DNA of 64,000 nucleotides from Microbacterium ginsengiterrae (GTDB lineage: Bacteria; Actinomycetota; Actinomycetes; Actinomycetales; Microbacteriaceae): the NCBI RefSeq assembly GCF_014205075.1, contig NZ_JACHMU010000001.1:248001-312000 (forward strand), in the 5' to 3' direction. The position numbers and the translations under genes are program-made. This document shows positions 45,270 through 54,290 of this stretch, in pieces (the first letter of the stretch is position 1; each line of letters starts with the position of its first letter). The notes below the pieces were generated by a model. That model saw nothing but the letters and a program-made list of their open reading frames with translations, did not search any database and was not told where the DNA came from.

Positions 45270-46957
45270 TGACCGGCGAGATCCGCGGCGTCGGCATCGG
45301 CCAGGGCGTCGCCCAGGGCCCGGTCGTACGCATGGCCGAGGCGCTCCCTGCGCCGAAGAACACCCCGAGCGACATCGGAGCCGAGGCGGAGCGCACGCGC
45401 GCCCGCGACGCCGTGGCCGCTGTGGCCACTGAGCTGCAGCAGCGCGCGGAGAGCGCAGGAGGGTCGGCGCAGGAGGTCCTCGAGGCGCAGGCGATGATCG
45501 CCGAGGACCCGACACTGCAGGACGAGGTCGACGCCCGCATCGACGACGGTGCGACGGCGGAATGGGCCGTGCACGACGCGTTCGCCGGATTCCGCGCCAC
45601 GCTCGAGGCCGTCGGCGGCTACCTCGGCGAGCGCGCGGCCGACCTCGACGACATCGCCCAACGTGTCCTCGCCCGCCTGAGCGGCGTCGACGCCCCTGGC
45701 GTCCCCGAACCGGGGCATCCCTTCGTCCTCGTCGCACGCGACCTCGCTCCGGCCGACACGGCGCTGCTGAACCTCGACCAGGTGCTCGCTCTGGTCACCA
45801 CCGACGGCGGCCCCACCTCGCACACGGCGATCCTCGCTCGCGAGAAGGGCATCGTCGCGATCGTCGGCGCCACGGCGGCGACCGACCTCGAGAACGGACA
45901 GCTCGTGATCGTGGATGCGGCCGCCGGCACCGTCACCGCCGACCCGACAGCGCAGCAGCAGGAGCGCGCGAGCGCTCGCGCCGCCGCGCGGGAGGCAGCC
46001 GTCGACGCACCGCCCACCCCCGGCGCACTCGCCGACGGCACGGCCATCGCTCTCCTCGCCAATCTCGGCAAGCCCGCCGACGCGGCGGATGCCGTCGCTC
46101 GAGGCGCCGAGGGTGTCGGCCTGTTCCGTACCGAATTCCTGTTCCTGTCGGCGTCGCAGGCGCCGACGGTGGCCGAGCAGACGGAGACCTACCGCGAACT
46201 GCTGAGCGCCTTCGGCGGCAAGAAGGTCGTCGTTCGGATGCTGGATGCCGGTGCCGACAAGCCGTTGGCGTTCCTCAACGATGCGCATGAGGACAATCCG
46301 GCCCTCGGGCTGCGCGGTCTCCGCGCGCTCCGCGCCAGCGAGGACATCCTGCGCGAGCAACTCACCGCGCTGGCCGCAGCGGATGCCACCACCGACGCGG
46401 ACCTGTGGGTCATGGCACCCATGGTCACCACCGTCGAGGAGACGGCGTACTTCACCGGCCTCGCCAAGGAGTACGGCCTGAAGACCGCCGGGGTGATGGT
46501 CGAGGTCCCCGCGAGCGCGCTGCTCGCGGACCGCGTGCTCGCCCATGCCGACTTCGCCTCGATCGGCACGAACGATCTGACCCAGTACACGATGGCGGCC
46601 GACCGCCTGCTCGGATCCGTCGCCGGATTCCAGGACCCGTGGCACCCGGCGGTCCTGCGCCTGGTCGGCGAGGTCGGGGCAGCGGGAGCGCGTGCAGGCA
46701 AGCCGGTCGGGATCTGCGGCGAGGCCGCCGCCGACCCGCTCCTGGCCCTCGTGCTCGTCGGCCTCGGCGCCACGAGCCTGTCGATGGCCCCTGCGGCCCT
46801 CGCCGACGTCCGACTTGCGCTCTCCGAGCGCACCCTCGACGAGGCACGCCGCCTCGCCGAGATCGCACTGGCGGCAGATGACGCCGCCGGTGCACACCAC
46901 GCCGTGGCAGAAGCCGCCGCGGCTCTACCCGCACAGCAGAAAGAGACGACATCATGA
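45269..46957 (+). CDS. ptsI: PTS enzyme I (PEP-protein phosphotransferase)
   Basis: A 562-residue enzyme I that takes phosphate from PEP and gives it to HPr. The phospho-His is about residue 185 in LVTTDGGPTSHTAILAREKG. PEP-domain elements are GAEGVGLFRTEFLF, GVMVEVPASALLAD, FASIGTNDLTQYTMAADR and the catalytic Cys in KPVGICGEAAADP. It is embedded in the mannitol operon between ptsH and mtlA, with 1- to 4-bp overlaps on both sides, which implies stoichiometric co-expression. Confidence 0.96.
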   Translation: MTGEIRGVGIGQGVAQGPVVRMAEALPAPKNTPSDIGAEAERTRARDAVAAVATELQQRAESAGGSAQEVLEAQAMIAEDPTLQDEVDARIDDGATAEWAVHDAFAGFRATLEAVGGYLGERAADLDDIAQRVLARLSGVDAPGVPEPGHPFVLVARDLAPADTALLNLDQVLALVTTDGGPTSHTAILAREKGIVAIVGATAATDLENGQLVIVDAAAGTVTADPTAQQQERASARAAAREAAVDAPPTPGALADGTAIALLANLGKPADAADAVARGAEGVGLFRTEFLFLSASQAPTVAEQTETYRELLSAFGGKKVVVRMLDAGADKPLAFLNDAHEDNPALGLRGLRALRASEDILREQLTALAAADATTDADLWVMAPMVTTVEETAYFTGLAKEYGLKTAGVMVEVPASALLADRVLAHADFASIGTNDLTQYTMAADRLLGSVAGFQDPWHPAVLRLVGEVGAAGARAGKPVGICGEAAADPLLALVLVGLGATSLSMAPAALADVRLALSERTLDEARRLAEIALAADDAAGAHHAVAEAAAALPAQQKETTS

Positions 46958-48579
46958 CGACGACGTCAACTGCGGCCCCGAGGAAGACCGGCCTCCGGGT
47001 CGGAGTGCAGAGGTTCGGCACCTTCCTCTCCGGCATGATCATGCCGAACATCGCCGCCTTCATCGCATGGGGATTCATCACCATGCTGTTCATCCCCGCC
47101 GGGTTCTTCGGCGCCGACAGCCCGTTCGGATGGCACTGGGCGCCGGTCGCCGAGATCATCGGCGGTGGCGGCGACGCCGCGACCATCCAGTGGGAGGGGG
47201 CCATGACGGCCCTCGCCGAGGGCGACGGCGGCAACTTCTTCGCCTACGTCGGTCTCGTCAGCCCGATGATCACGTACCTGCTGCCGCTGCTCATCGCCAA
47301 CATGGGCGGACGCCTCGTGTACGGCGAGCGCGGCGGTGTCGTCGCCACGATCGCCACCATGGGTGTCATCGTCGGCACGAACATCCCGATGTTCCTCGGC
47401 GCGATGATCATGGGCCCGCTGGCCGCGTGGATCACCAAGCAGATGGACAAGCTCTGGGACGGCAAGATCAAGGCCGGCTTCGAGATGCTCGTGAACAACT
47501 TCTCCGCCGGCATCCTCGGCATGATCCTCGCCGTCGCCGGATTCTTCGCGTTCGGGCCGCTCATGCTCGGCATCAGCGCCGCCCTCGGCGGTGCCGTCGG
47601 CTGGCTGGTCGATCTGCAGCTGCTCCCGCTCGTGTCGATCATCGTCGAGCCTGCGAAGGTGCTCTTCCTGAACAACGCCATCAACCACGGCGTGTTCACG
47701 CCGCTGGGCATCGAGCAGGCCGCGGAGACGGGCAAGTCGATCCTGTTCCTCATCGAGGCCAACCCCGGCCCCGGTCTCGGTCTGCTCCTGGCCTTCACGT
47801 TCTTCGGTGTCGGAGCCGCGAAGGCCTCGGCGCCCGGCGCCGCGGTCATCCAGTTCTTCGGCGGCATCCACGAGATCTACTTCCCCTACGCGCTGAGCAA
47901 GCCCGCCACGATCCTCGCCCTCATCGCCGGTGGCGCCTCCGGTGTCGCGACGAACATGCTGCTCGGCGGCGGTCTCGGCTTCCCCGCGGCCCCCGGCAGC
48001 ATCATCGCCGTGACCGCTGCCGCGATCGGCAGCGGTGTCGGCAACCTGCTGGTCGTCTACCTCTCGGTGGTCATCGCCGCCGTGGTGACGTTCCTCATCA
48101 CCGCGGTGATCCTGCGGGCGTCGCGCAAGCGCGACCTCGAGGCCGAGGGCGACTCCTTCGGCGCCGCGATCGCACAGACCGAGGCGAACAAGGGCAAGAA
48201 GTCCGAGCACCTGTCGAACCTCGCCGCCTCCGCCGCAGGATCCGCTACGGGCGCCCCGACCACGACCGCCGTGGCCACGGCACCGATCCAGAAGATCGTG
48301 TTCGCCTGCGATGCAGGGATGGGTTCGTCGGCGATGGGCGCGAGTGTGCTGCGCAACAAGCTGAAGAAGGCGGGAGTCACCGACGTCTCGGTGACCAACG
48401 CCGCGATCGCGAACCTGGACGGCACCGCCGACCTGGTGATCACCCAGCAGCAGCTGACCGACCGCGCCAGGGGCAAGTCCCCGAACTCGCAGCACGTCTC
48501 GGTCGACAACTTCATGAATGCACCGCAGTATGAAGAGGTCGTCGAGATGGTTCGCGAGCAGAAGGAATCCGGCGAGTAA
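46954..48579 (+). CDS. mtlA: PTS mannitol permease EIICB
   Basis: A 541-residue mannitol transporter. The EIIC membrane domain (~20-370) starts GVQRFGTFLSGMIMPNIAAFIAWGFITMLF and has the substrate-site motif FFGGIHEIYFPY. A ~65-residue linker leads to the EIIB domain with phosphocysteine near 452 in IVFACDAGMGSSAMGASVLR. The A domain is missing here and is encoded separately by the next gene, as in Bacillus-type systems. Uptake yields mannitol-1-phosphate in the cytoplasm. Confidence 0.95.
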   Translation: MTTTSTAAPRKTGLRVGVQRFGTFLSGMIMPNIAAFIAWGFITMLFIPAGFFGADSPFGWHWAPVAEIIGGGGDAATIQWEGAMTALAEGDGGNFFAYVGLVSPMITYLLPLLIANMGGRLVYGERGGVVATIATMGVIVGTNIPMFLGAMIMGPLAAWITKQMDKLWDGKIKAGFEMLVNNFSAGILGMILAVAGFFAFGPLMLGISAALGGAVGWLVDLQLLPLVSIIVEPAKVLFLNNAINHGVFTPLGIEQAAETGKSILFLIEANPGPGLGLLLAFTFFGVGAAKASAPGAAVIQFFGGIHEIYFPYALSKPATILALIAGGASGVATNMLLGGGLGFPAAPGSIIAVTAAAIGSGVGNLLVVYLSVVIAAVVTFLITAVILRASRKRDLEAEGDSFGAAIAQTEANKGKKSEHLSNLAASAAGSATGAPTTTAVATAPIQKIVFACDAGMGSSAMGASVLRNKLKKAGVTDVSVTNAAIANLDGTADLVITQQQLTDRARGKSPNSQHVSVDNFMNAPQYEEVVEMVREQKESGE

Positions 48580-48586
48580 ACCGATC

Positions 48587-48619
48587 GGCGGGGCGGGGGC
48601 GGACAGCTCCCGCCCCGCC
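48587..48619 (+). other. intra-operon hairpin between mtlA and mtlF
   Basis: A perfect 11-bp GC stem (48587-48597 with 48609-48619) with an 11-nt loop lies in the 58-bp gap. It has no T-run. It could partly terminate transcription or protect the upstream mRNA end, setting the mtlA:mtlF ratio. Confidence 0.55.
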
Positions 48620-48637
48620 CTCACAGAAGGAGACGTC

Positions 48638-49072
48638 ATGGGCGTTCTGTCAATCGGCCAGGTGCGCATCCACTCCGGAAGCGCCACACAGGAGCAGGCA
48701 CTGCAGGAGGCGACCGACATCCTCGTCGCCGCCGGGGCCGTCACCCCTGCCTACATCGACGCGATGCGTCAGCGCGAGGAGACCGTGTCGACCTTCATGG
48801 GCAACGGCCTGGCGATCCCGCACGGCACGAACGAGACGAAGGAGGCGATCCTCGCGTCCGGTCTGTCCGTGGTCCGATACGACGGCGGCGTCGACTGGGC
48901 GGGCGAGCAGGCCACCTTCGTGATCGGGATCGCCGGTCGCGGCGACGAGCACCTCGAGATCCTGTCGCAGATCGCGATCCTCTTCTCCGACGAGGACGAC
49001 GTGGCCAAGCTCAACGCGGCCCAGACCCCGGACGAGTTGTTCGCACTGCTGTCGGCGGTGAACGAAGGATGA
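48638..49072 (+). CDS. mtlF: PTS mannitol EIIA
   Basis: A 144-residue EIIA of the mannitol/fructose class from ATG 48638, with the strong ribosome site AGAAGGAG. The phospho-His is about residue 62 in TFMGNGLAIPHGTNETK. It passes phosphate from HPr to the B domain of MtlA. The stop overlaps the mtlD start as ATGA. Confidence 0.95.
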   Translation: MGVLSIGQVRIHSGSATQEQALQEATDILVAAGAVTPAYIDAMRQREETVSTFMGNGLAIPHGTNETKEAILASGLSVVRYDGGVDWAGEQATFVIGIAGRGDEHLEILSQIAILFSDEDDVAKLNAAQTPDELFALLSAVNEG

Positions 49073-50226
49073 AGGCCGTCCATTTCGGTGCAGGCAACAT
49101 CGGGCGCGGCTTCGTCGGTCTGCTGCTGCACGAGGGCGGCTACGAGGTGGTGTTCTCCGACGTCGCCGGCGCCCTGGTGGACGCCATCAACGCCACCGAG
49201 CAGTACACCGTCCACGAGGCCGGCCCCGGTGGGATCGACCGCGTCGTCACCGGCTACCGCGCCATCAACAGCGCAGAGAACCCGGATGCGGTGGCCGAGG
49301 AGGTCGCGACGGCGGACGTCGTCACGTGCGCCGTCGGCCCGAACGTGCTCCGGTTCATCGCCCCGGCGATCGTCGACGGACTGACCAGACGCGACCCCGC
49401 CCTCCCCCCGCTCAAGGTCATGGCCTGCGAGAACGCGATCGGCGCCACCGACCAGTTGAAGGCGGAGATCGAGAAGGCGGCGGCGGACGACGCCCCGCTC
49501 CTGCTCGAGCGGGCGGTGTTCGCGAACACGGCGGTCGACCGCATCGTCCCGGCGCAGCCGGAGGGTGCGGGCGTCGACGTCACGGTCGAGCCGTACTTCG
49601 AATGGGCGATCGAGCAGGGCCCGTTCGGCGGCGACCTGCCGCGCATCCCCGGCGCCCACTTCGTCGACGATCTCGGTCCCTTCATCGAACGCAAGCTCTT
49701 CACCGTCAACACCGGCCATGCCGCGACGGCGTACTTCGGCGCGCAGGCGGGGATCGATCGGATCTCGGACGCGCTGGCCGACCCCGCCATCGCATCGCGA
49801 GTGGGGGCTGCCCTCGAGGAGACCTCCGCCATGCTCGCCGCCGTCCACGGTCTCGACGAGGACGAGCTCGCAGAGTACCGCGCGACGATCCTCGACCGGT
49901 TCCGCAACCCGGAACTCGTCGACACCGTGCAGCGCGTCGGTCGCCAGCCGCTGCGCAAGCTCTCCCGGCACGAGCGCTTCATCGGTCCGGCCGCGCAGGC
50001 GGCGCAGCGCGGACTCTCCACCGAGGCACTGCTCGCCGCGGTCGGTGCCGCTCTCGCCTTCGACGACCCCGCCGACGAGCAGTCCGTCCAGATGCAGCAA
50101 CGACTGCGCACGGAGGACGCCGCTGACCTCGCCGCATCCGTCACCGGTCTCGAGCCCGCGCATCCGCTCTTCGACCGCGTCCGCGACGTGTTCGCGGCAC
50201 GACAGCAGGAGCTGCGAACCGCCTGA
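49069..50226 (+). CDS. mtlD: mannitol-1-phosphate 5-dehydrogenase
   Basis: Oxidises mannitol-1-phosphate to fructose-6-phosphate with NAD+. It has 385 residues, the family length. Rossmann motif MKAVHFGAGNIGRGFVGLLLHEGG at the N terminus; ACENAIGATDQLK and the catalytic-domain stretch IERKLFTVNTGHAATAYFGAQAG are conserved, including the Lys-x4-N-x2-H set. It is the last gene of the mannitol operon before an inverted repeat. Confidence 0.96.
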   Translation: MKAVHFGAGNIGRGFVGLLLHEGGYEVVFSDVAGALVDAINATEQYTVHEAGPGGIDRVVTGYRAINSAENPDAVAEEVATADVVTCAVGPNVLRFIAPAIVDGLTRRDPALPPLKVMACENAIGATDQLKAEIEKAAADDAPLLLERAVFANTAVDRIVPAQPEGAGVDVTVEPYFEWAIEQGPFGGDLPRIPGAHFVDDLGPFIERKLFTVNTGHAATAYFGAQAGIDRISDALADPAIASRVGAALEETSAMLAAVHGLDEDELAEYRATILDRFRNPELVDTVQRVGRQPLRKLSRHERFIGPAAQAAQRGLSTEALLAAVGAALAFDDPADEQSVQMQQRLRTEDAADLAASVTGLEPAHPLFDRVRDVFAARQQELRTA

Positions 50227-50241
50227 CCCGCTGAACCACTT

Positions 50242-50301
50242 CCCGCACGGCGTCCGGCTACGATCAGTTGGGGCGACAGATCGAGCACAACGCCGTGCGG
50301 G
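50242..50301 (+). promoter_or_regulatory. long inverted repeat reaching the monooxygenase RBS
   Basis: A perfect 12-bp inverted repeat (50242-50253 with 50290-50301) separated by 36 bp. The right arm runs into the GGGGAG ribosome site (50300-50305) of the next gene. A TACGAT -10-like element (50259-50264) lies between the arms. It may terminate the mtl operon, or hide the RBS only in read-through RNA. Confidence 0.5.
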
Positions 50302-50310
50302 GAGCATCAT

Positions 50311-51600
50311 ATGAGCAGGTACGCCGTCATCGGCGCGGGTCCATCCGGATTGTCGGCAGCCAGGGCGCTGCAGAAGCAGGGCATCGAGGTCGACGGCTAT
50401 GAGGCCTCCCATGGCGTCGGAGGCCTCTGGGACATCGCCAATCCCCGCAGCTCCATGTACGAGTCGGCGCATCTGATCTCGTCGCGCACGACGACGGAGT
50501 TCGCCGAGTTCCCGATGCGCTCGACGGTCGACTACCCCAGTCACCACGTGCTGCGTGAGTACTTCCAGTCGTTCGCCGACCACTACGGGCTCACCGGCCT
50601 GTTCCGGTTCGACACGCGTGTCACGCGCCTCGAGCCGCGCGACGGCGGGTGGGATCTGTCCGCGGAGGGTCCGGACGGATCGCAGACCACCTGGTACGCG
50701 GGGGTCATCCTCGCCAACGGCACGCTCGCGGAGCCGAACGTCCCGACCTTCGCCGGCGACTTCGACGGCGAGATCATGCACACCCACTTCTACAAGCGCG
50801 CAACGCAACTGGCCGGACGCCGCGTCCTCATCGTCGGCGCCGGCAACTCCGGATGCGACATCGCCGTGGATGCCGTGCATCACGCCGCCGCCGTCGACAT
50901 GAGCGTGCGGCGCGGGTACTACTTCGTCCCCCGCTACATCTTCGGCCGCCCCAGCGACACACTCAACCAGGGCCGGCCCCTCCCCGCCCGCCTCAAACAG
51001 GCCGTCGACGCGCGCGTGCTCAAGGCGTTCACCGGCGATCCGGTGGCCTTCGGGTTCCCCCGTCCCGACTACCGCATCTATGAGTCGCACCCGATCGTCA
51101 ACACCATGGTGCTCAACCACCTCGGTCAGGGCGACCTGCGCATCCGCGCCGATGTCGCGCGCTTCGACGGCGAGACCGTTCACTTCCGCGACGGCAGCGC
51201 CGGCGACTACGACCTCGTCCTGCTCGCGACCGGCTACCGCCTCGACTATCCCTTCGTCGACCGCTCGCACCTGTCATGGCATGGCGCATCGCCCCGGCTG
51301 TTCCTCAACATCTTCCCTCCCTCGTTCAACGGCCTGTACGTGATGGGCATGGTCGAGGCATCCGGTCTCGGCTGGCAGGGACGCTTCGAGCAGGCCGAAC
51401 TGCTCGCGAGTTATCTCGCGGCCGTCGAACAGGACCCCGCGCGCGCCGAGCGCTTCCGCGCGCGGGTGACCACCGCCCCGTGGCCCGACGTCACCGGGGG
51501 GTACCGCTACCTGAACCTCGACCGGATGTCGTACTACGTCAACAAGGACGCCTATCGCGGTGCGGTGCGCGCCGAGCGGAAGGCGGTGGAGGCGGCATGA
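50311..51600 (+). CDS. flavin-containing monooxygenase-like
   Basis: A 429-residue FAD/NADPH enzyme of the FMO/Baeyer-Villiger group. FAD site YAVIGAGPSGLSAARAL, NADPH site VLIVGAGNSGCDIAVDA, and between them the FMO fingerprint FDGEIMHTHFYKRA (F-x-G-x3-H-x3-Y). The C-terminal LVLLATGYRLDYPFV is also conserved in the family. It would hydroxylate or oxygenate a lipophilic or amine substrate. It heads a four-gene run and overlaps the transporter gene as ATGA, hinting that the transporter moves its substrate or product. Confidence 0.88.
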   Translation: MSRYAVIGAGPSGLSAARALQKQGIEVDGYEASHGVGGLWDIANPRSSMYESAHLISSRTTTEFAEFPMRSTVDYPSHHVLREYFQSFADHYGLTGLFRFDTRVTRLEPRDGGWDLSAEGPDGSQTTWYAGVILANGTLAEPNVPTFAGDFDGEIMHTHFYKRATQLAGRRVLIVGAGNSGCDIAVDAVHHAAAVDMSVRRGYYFVPRYIFGRPSDTLNQGRPLPARLKQAVDARVLKAFTGDPVAFGFPRPDYRIYESHPIVNTMVLNHLGQGDLRIRADVARFDGETVHFRDGSAGDYDLVLLATGYRLDYPFVDRSHLSWHGASPRLFLNIFPPSFNGLYVMGMVEASGLGWQGRFEQAELLASYLAAVEQDPARAERFRARVTTAPWPDVTGGYRYLNLDRMSYYVNKDAYRGAVRAERKAVEAA

Positions 51601-52550
51601 ACGTCGACGACGTCGTCCTCGGTTTCACTCCCGGTTCCCTGACGATGTTGAACATCGTCCTCGGGCTCATCATGCTCGGGATCGCGCTGGACACCGCGCC
51701 GAGCGACTTCCGCGTCGTGCTGCGGCACCCGCGGCCGTTCATCATCGCCCTCCTCGCCCAGCTGCTCCTGCTGCCGGTCGTCACGTTCGCGCTGACGCTC
51801 GTGCTGCCGGTGACGGCATCCATGGCGATGGGGATGATCCTCGTCGCCTGCTGCCCTCCGGGGAACATCTCGCAGGTACTCACCCACCGCTCCGGCGGCA
51901 ATGTCGCCCTGTCCGTGTCGATGACCGCGGTCGGCAACCTCCTCTACATCGTCGCGATGCCGCTGAGCATCGCGTTCTGGGGGTCGCTGCACCCCACCGC
52001 ACGCACCGTGCTCCAGCAGGTGGCCCTGGACCCGGTGAAGATGCTGCTGGAGATCGTCCTCATCATCGGTGTGCCCTTCGCCGTTGGCCTGCTCATCCGC
52101 GCGAAGCTGCCGAAGCTCGCGGCGAAGGCGCATCCGTTCGTGAAGTGGTTCAGCCTGCTGGCGCTGGTGGGCTTCATCGTGGCGGCCCTGGTCGGCAACT
52201 GGTCGGTCTTCCTCCAGGTGCTGGGGATCATCGTGCTCGTGGTGACCGTGCACGACGCCGTCGCCCTCGCGCTCGGCTACGGCACGGCGGTGCTCGGCGG
52301 TCTCGGCACACGCGAGCGCAAGGCCATGACGTTCGAGGTCGGCATCAGGAACGCCGGACTCGGTCTCGGCATCGTGTTCGCGTTCTTCGACGGCCTCGGC
52401 GGCATGGCGATCGTCGCCGGCTGGTGGGGCATCTGGGACATCGTCGCCGGCCTCGTCGTCGCGACGCTCTGGGCCAGGCACACCTCGCGGCGAACGGGAT
52501 CACCAGGCGGCGACGCGAGCGGTCGCAGCGCGGTGGAGGCCACATCGTGA
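51597..52550 (+). CDS. bile acid:sodium symporter family (BASS) transporter
   Basis: A 317-residue protein with nine or ten hydrophobic segments. The stretch GMILVACCPPGNISQVLTHRSGGNVALSVSMTAVGNLL matches the conserved BASS core (C-C-P-x-G then N-x-L-x-S-x-x-x-T), and KAMTFEVGIRNAGLGLGIVFAFF fits the second crossover region (E-x-G-x-x-N). Sodium-coupled uptake of an organic anion is the usual role. It is coupled by overlap to the monooxygenase before it and the SDR after it. Confidence 0.88.
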   Translation: MNVDDVVLGFTPGSLTMLNIVLGLIMLGIALDTAPSDFRVVLRHPRPFIIALLAQLLLLPVVTFALTLVLPVTASMAMGMILVACCPPGNISQVLTHRSGGNVALSVSMTAVGNLLYIVAMPLSIAFWGSLHPTARTVLQQVALDPVKMLLEIVLIIGVPFAVGLLIRAKLPKLAAKAHPFVKWFSLLALVGFIVAALVGNWSVFLQVLGIIVLVVTVHDAVALALGYGTAVLGGLGTRERKAMTFEVGIRNAGLGLGIVFAFFDGLGGMAIVAGWWGIWDIVAGLVVATLWARHTSRRTGSPGGDASGRSAVEATS

Positions 52551-53536
52551 CCCGCGTGCTGATCACCGGAGGAGGCGGCTTCCTCGGATCGCACGTCGCC
52601 CGGCTTCTTGCGGCGCGCGACGACGTCGAAGCGGTCGTCTCCGCCGACCTCCGAGAGTCGGCGGATCGGGACGGCATCCGATCGGTGCGACTGGACGTCA
52701 CGGACGCCGCCGGCATCGCGCCGGTGCTGCGCGAGCACCGCATCGACACCGTGGTGCACCTGGCCGCGATCGTGAACCCCGGAGCGGATGTGGACCTGGA
52801 GTACCGCGTGGACGTCACAGGAACCGCGAACGTCCTCGCGGCGTGCGTGGAGACCGGGGTGCAGCGCATCGTCGTCTCCAGCTCGGGGGCCGCATACGGC
52901 TACCACCGGGACAATCCGGACTGGATCGACGAGAACTGGCCGATCCGCGGCAATGATGTCTTCCCCTACTCACGGCACAAGCGACTCGTCGAGGAGATGC
53001 TCGCCGACACGCGACAGGCGCACCCGGAGCTCCAACAGGTCGTCTTCCGCATCGGGACCATCCTCGGCCCAGACGTCCGAAACCAGATCACCGCCCTGTG
53101 GGACGGCAGGAGGATCCTGAAGATCGCCGGATCGGACTCGCCGTTCGTGTTCGCGTGGGTTGACGACGTCGCCGCCGCGATGGCGCGCGCGGCCACCGAC
53201 GGTCCGACCGGGATCTACAACGTGGCCGGCGACGGGCGCATGACGGTCTCCGAGATCGCCTCCCGCCTCGGCAAGCCGCTGCTGACGATACCGGCGTGGA
53301 TGCTGTCGCTCGCGCTGCGCGTGGGACGCGTCCTGCGGCTGACCCCGCACGGGCCGGAGAAGGTGATCTTCCTCCGGTACCGGCCGGTGCTGGCCAACAC
53401 CCGCCTCAAGGAGGAGTTCGGTCTCACCCCGTCACGCACGAGCGCCGAGGCGTTCGAGGAGTATCTGTCGACGCATCCCGGCGTGGCCGCCACTGACCCC
53501 AGCGGGATCGGCGGACGGTGCGAGCACGTATCCTGA
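52547..53536 (+). CDS. NAD-dependent epimerase/dehydratase family SDR
   Basis: A 329-residue extended SDR from GTG 52547, overlapping the transporter stop. Nucleotide motif VLITGGGGFLGSHVARLL; VVHLAAIVNP; active-site Ser in VVSSSGAAYG and Y-x3-K in FPYSRHKRLVEEML. It lacks features that would fix it as a sugar epimerase; 3-beta-hydroxysteroid-dehydrogenase-like activity is also possible given the monooxygenase and BASS neighbours. The substrate is undetermined. Confidence 0.86.
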   Translation: MTRVLITGGGGFLGSHVARLLAARDDVEAVVSADLRESADRDGIRSVRLDVTDAAGIAPVLREHRIDTVVHLAAIVNPGADVDLEYRVDVTGTANVLAACVETGVQRIVVSSSGAAYGYHRDNPDWIDENWPIRGNDVFPYSRHKRLVEEMLADTRQAHPELQQVVFRIGTILGPDVRNQITALWDGRRILKIAGSDSPFVFAWVDDVAAAMARAATDGPTGIYNVAGDGRMTVSEIASRLGKPLLTIPAWMLSLALRVGRVLRLTPHGPEKVIFLRYRPVLANTRLKEEFGLTPSRTSAEAFEEYLSTHPGVAATDPSGIGGRCEHVS

Positions 53537-53540
53537 GTCG

Positions 53541-54278
53541 ATGGCGAGAACACGGCGCAGGCGGGTCCTGCGATGGGTGGCGTGGAGCGTCGTCGCCGTG
53601 CTCCTTCTCGCCGTCGGCGGCACGCTCGCGTGGACTCAGATCGGCGTGATGGATGCCGAGGACGGACCCCTCGCCGATGCGCGCGGCAATCCGCTCATCA
53701 CGATCGACGACGCCGCAGAGGGCATCGTGCTCGCACCGGCCGACGGGACCTCCGAGAGCGGGATGGTGTTCATCCCCGGCGCCAAGGTCGACCCGTGGGC
53801 GTACGTGCCGGTTCTCCAGGGTGTCGCCGAGCAGGGCACGACAGTGGTCATCACCCGTCCCTGGTTGAATCTGGCGTTCTTCGACCTTCGCGAACTCGAC
53901 GACTTCACCTCGGCCGCCCCGGAGATCGACCGCTGGTCCGTCGGCGGGCATTCCCTCGGCGGGGTACGAGCCTGTCAGCTGGCCGCGGATGCCGAGGCGC
54001 TCGTCCTGTTCGCGTCGTACTGCGCGGTGGATCTCTCCGACACCGACATCGCCGTGCTCAGCGTGTCAGGGAGCGAGGACGGACTCTCGACCCCGACGAA
54101 GATCGACGACGCCCGCGACCTCCTGCCCGCGGACGCCGAACTCGTGCAGATCGACGGCGCATCACACGCGTCCTTCGGTGACTACGGCCCGCAGCAGGGC
54201 GACGGGACGCCGACCATTTCCCGCGAGGAGATGCGGGAGACCGTCACGGAGCTGGTGGCGCCGTTCGTACAGGGGTGA
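53541..54278 (+). CDS. membrane-anchored alpha/beta hydrolase
   Basis: A 245-residue protein starting 4 bp after the SDR stop. A basic N terminus (MARTRRRRVLRW) and one hydrophobic segment (~13-33) form a signal anchor, so the catalytic part is outside the membrane. The nucleophile elbow is GGHSLGG, preceded by oxyanion-loop-like MVFIPGAKVDPWAY; the catalytic His fits IDGASHASFGDYG. It resembles the AB_hydrolase_5 type. It may release or trap the compound handled by the other three genes. It converges on the deacetylase gene. Confidence 0.84.
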   Translation: MARTRRRRVLRWVAWSVVAVLLLAVGGTLAWTQIGVMDAEDGPLADARGNPLITIDDAAEGIVLAPADGTSESGMVFIPGAKVDPWAYVPVLQGVAEQGTTVVITRPWLNLAFFDLRELDDFTSAAPEIDRWSVGGHSLGGVRACQLAADAEALVLFASYCAVDLSDTDIAVLSVSGSEDGLSTPTKIDDARDLLPADAELVQIDGASHASFGDYGPQQGDGTPTISREEMRETVTELVAPFVQG

Positions 54279-54290
54279 CCTCGCCCGGCG

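Noticed and set aside
48769..51270. 833-codon minus-strand frame opposite mtlF, mtlD and the monooxygenase
   Set aside because: Spans two transcription units and lacks motifs; the plus-strand genes have family signatures and coupled starts.
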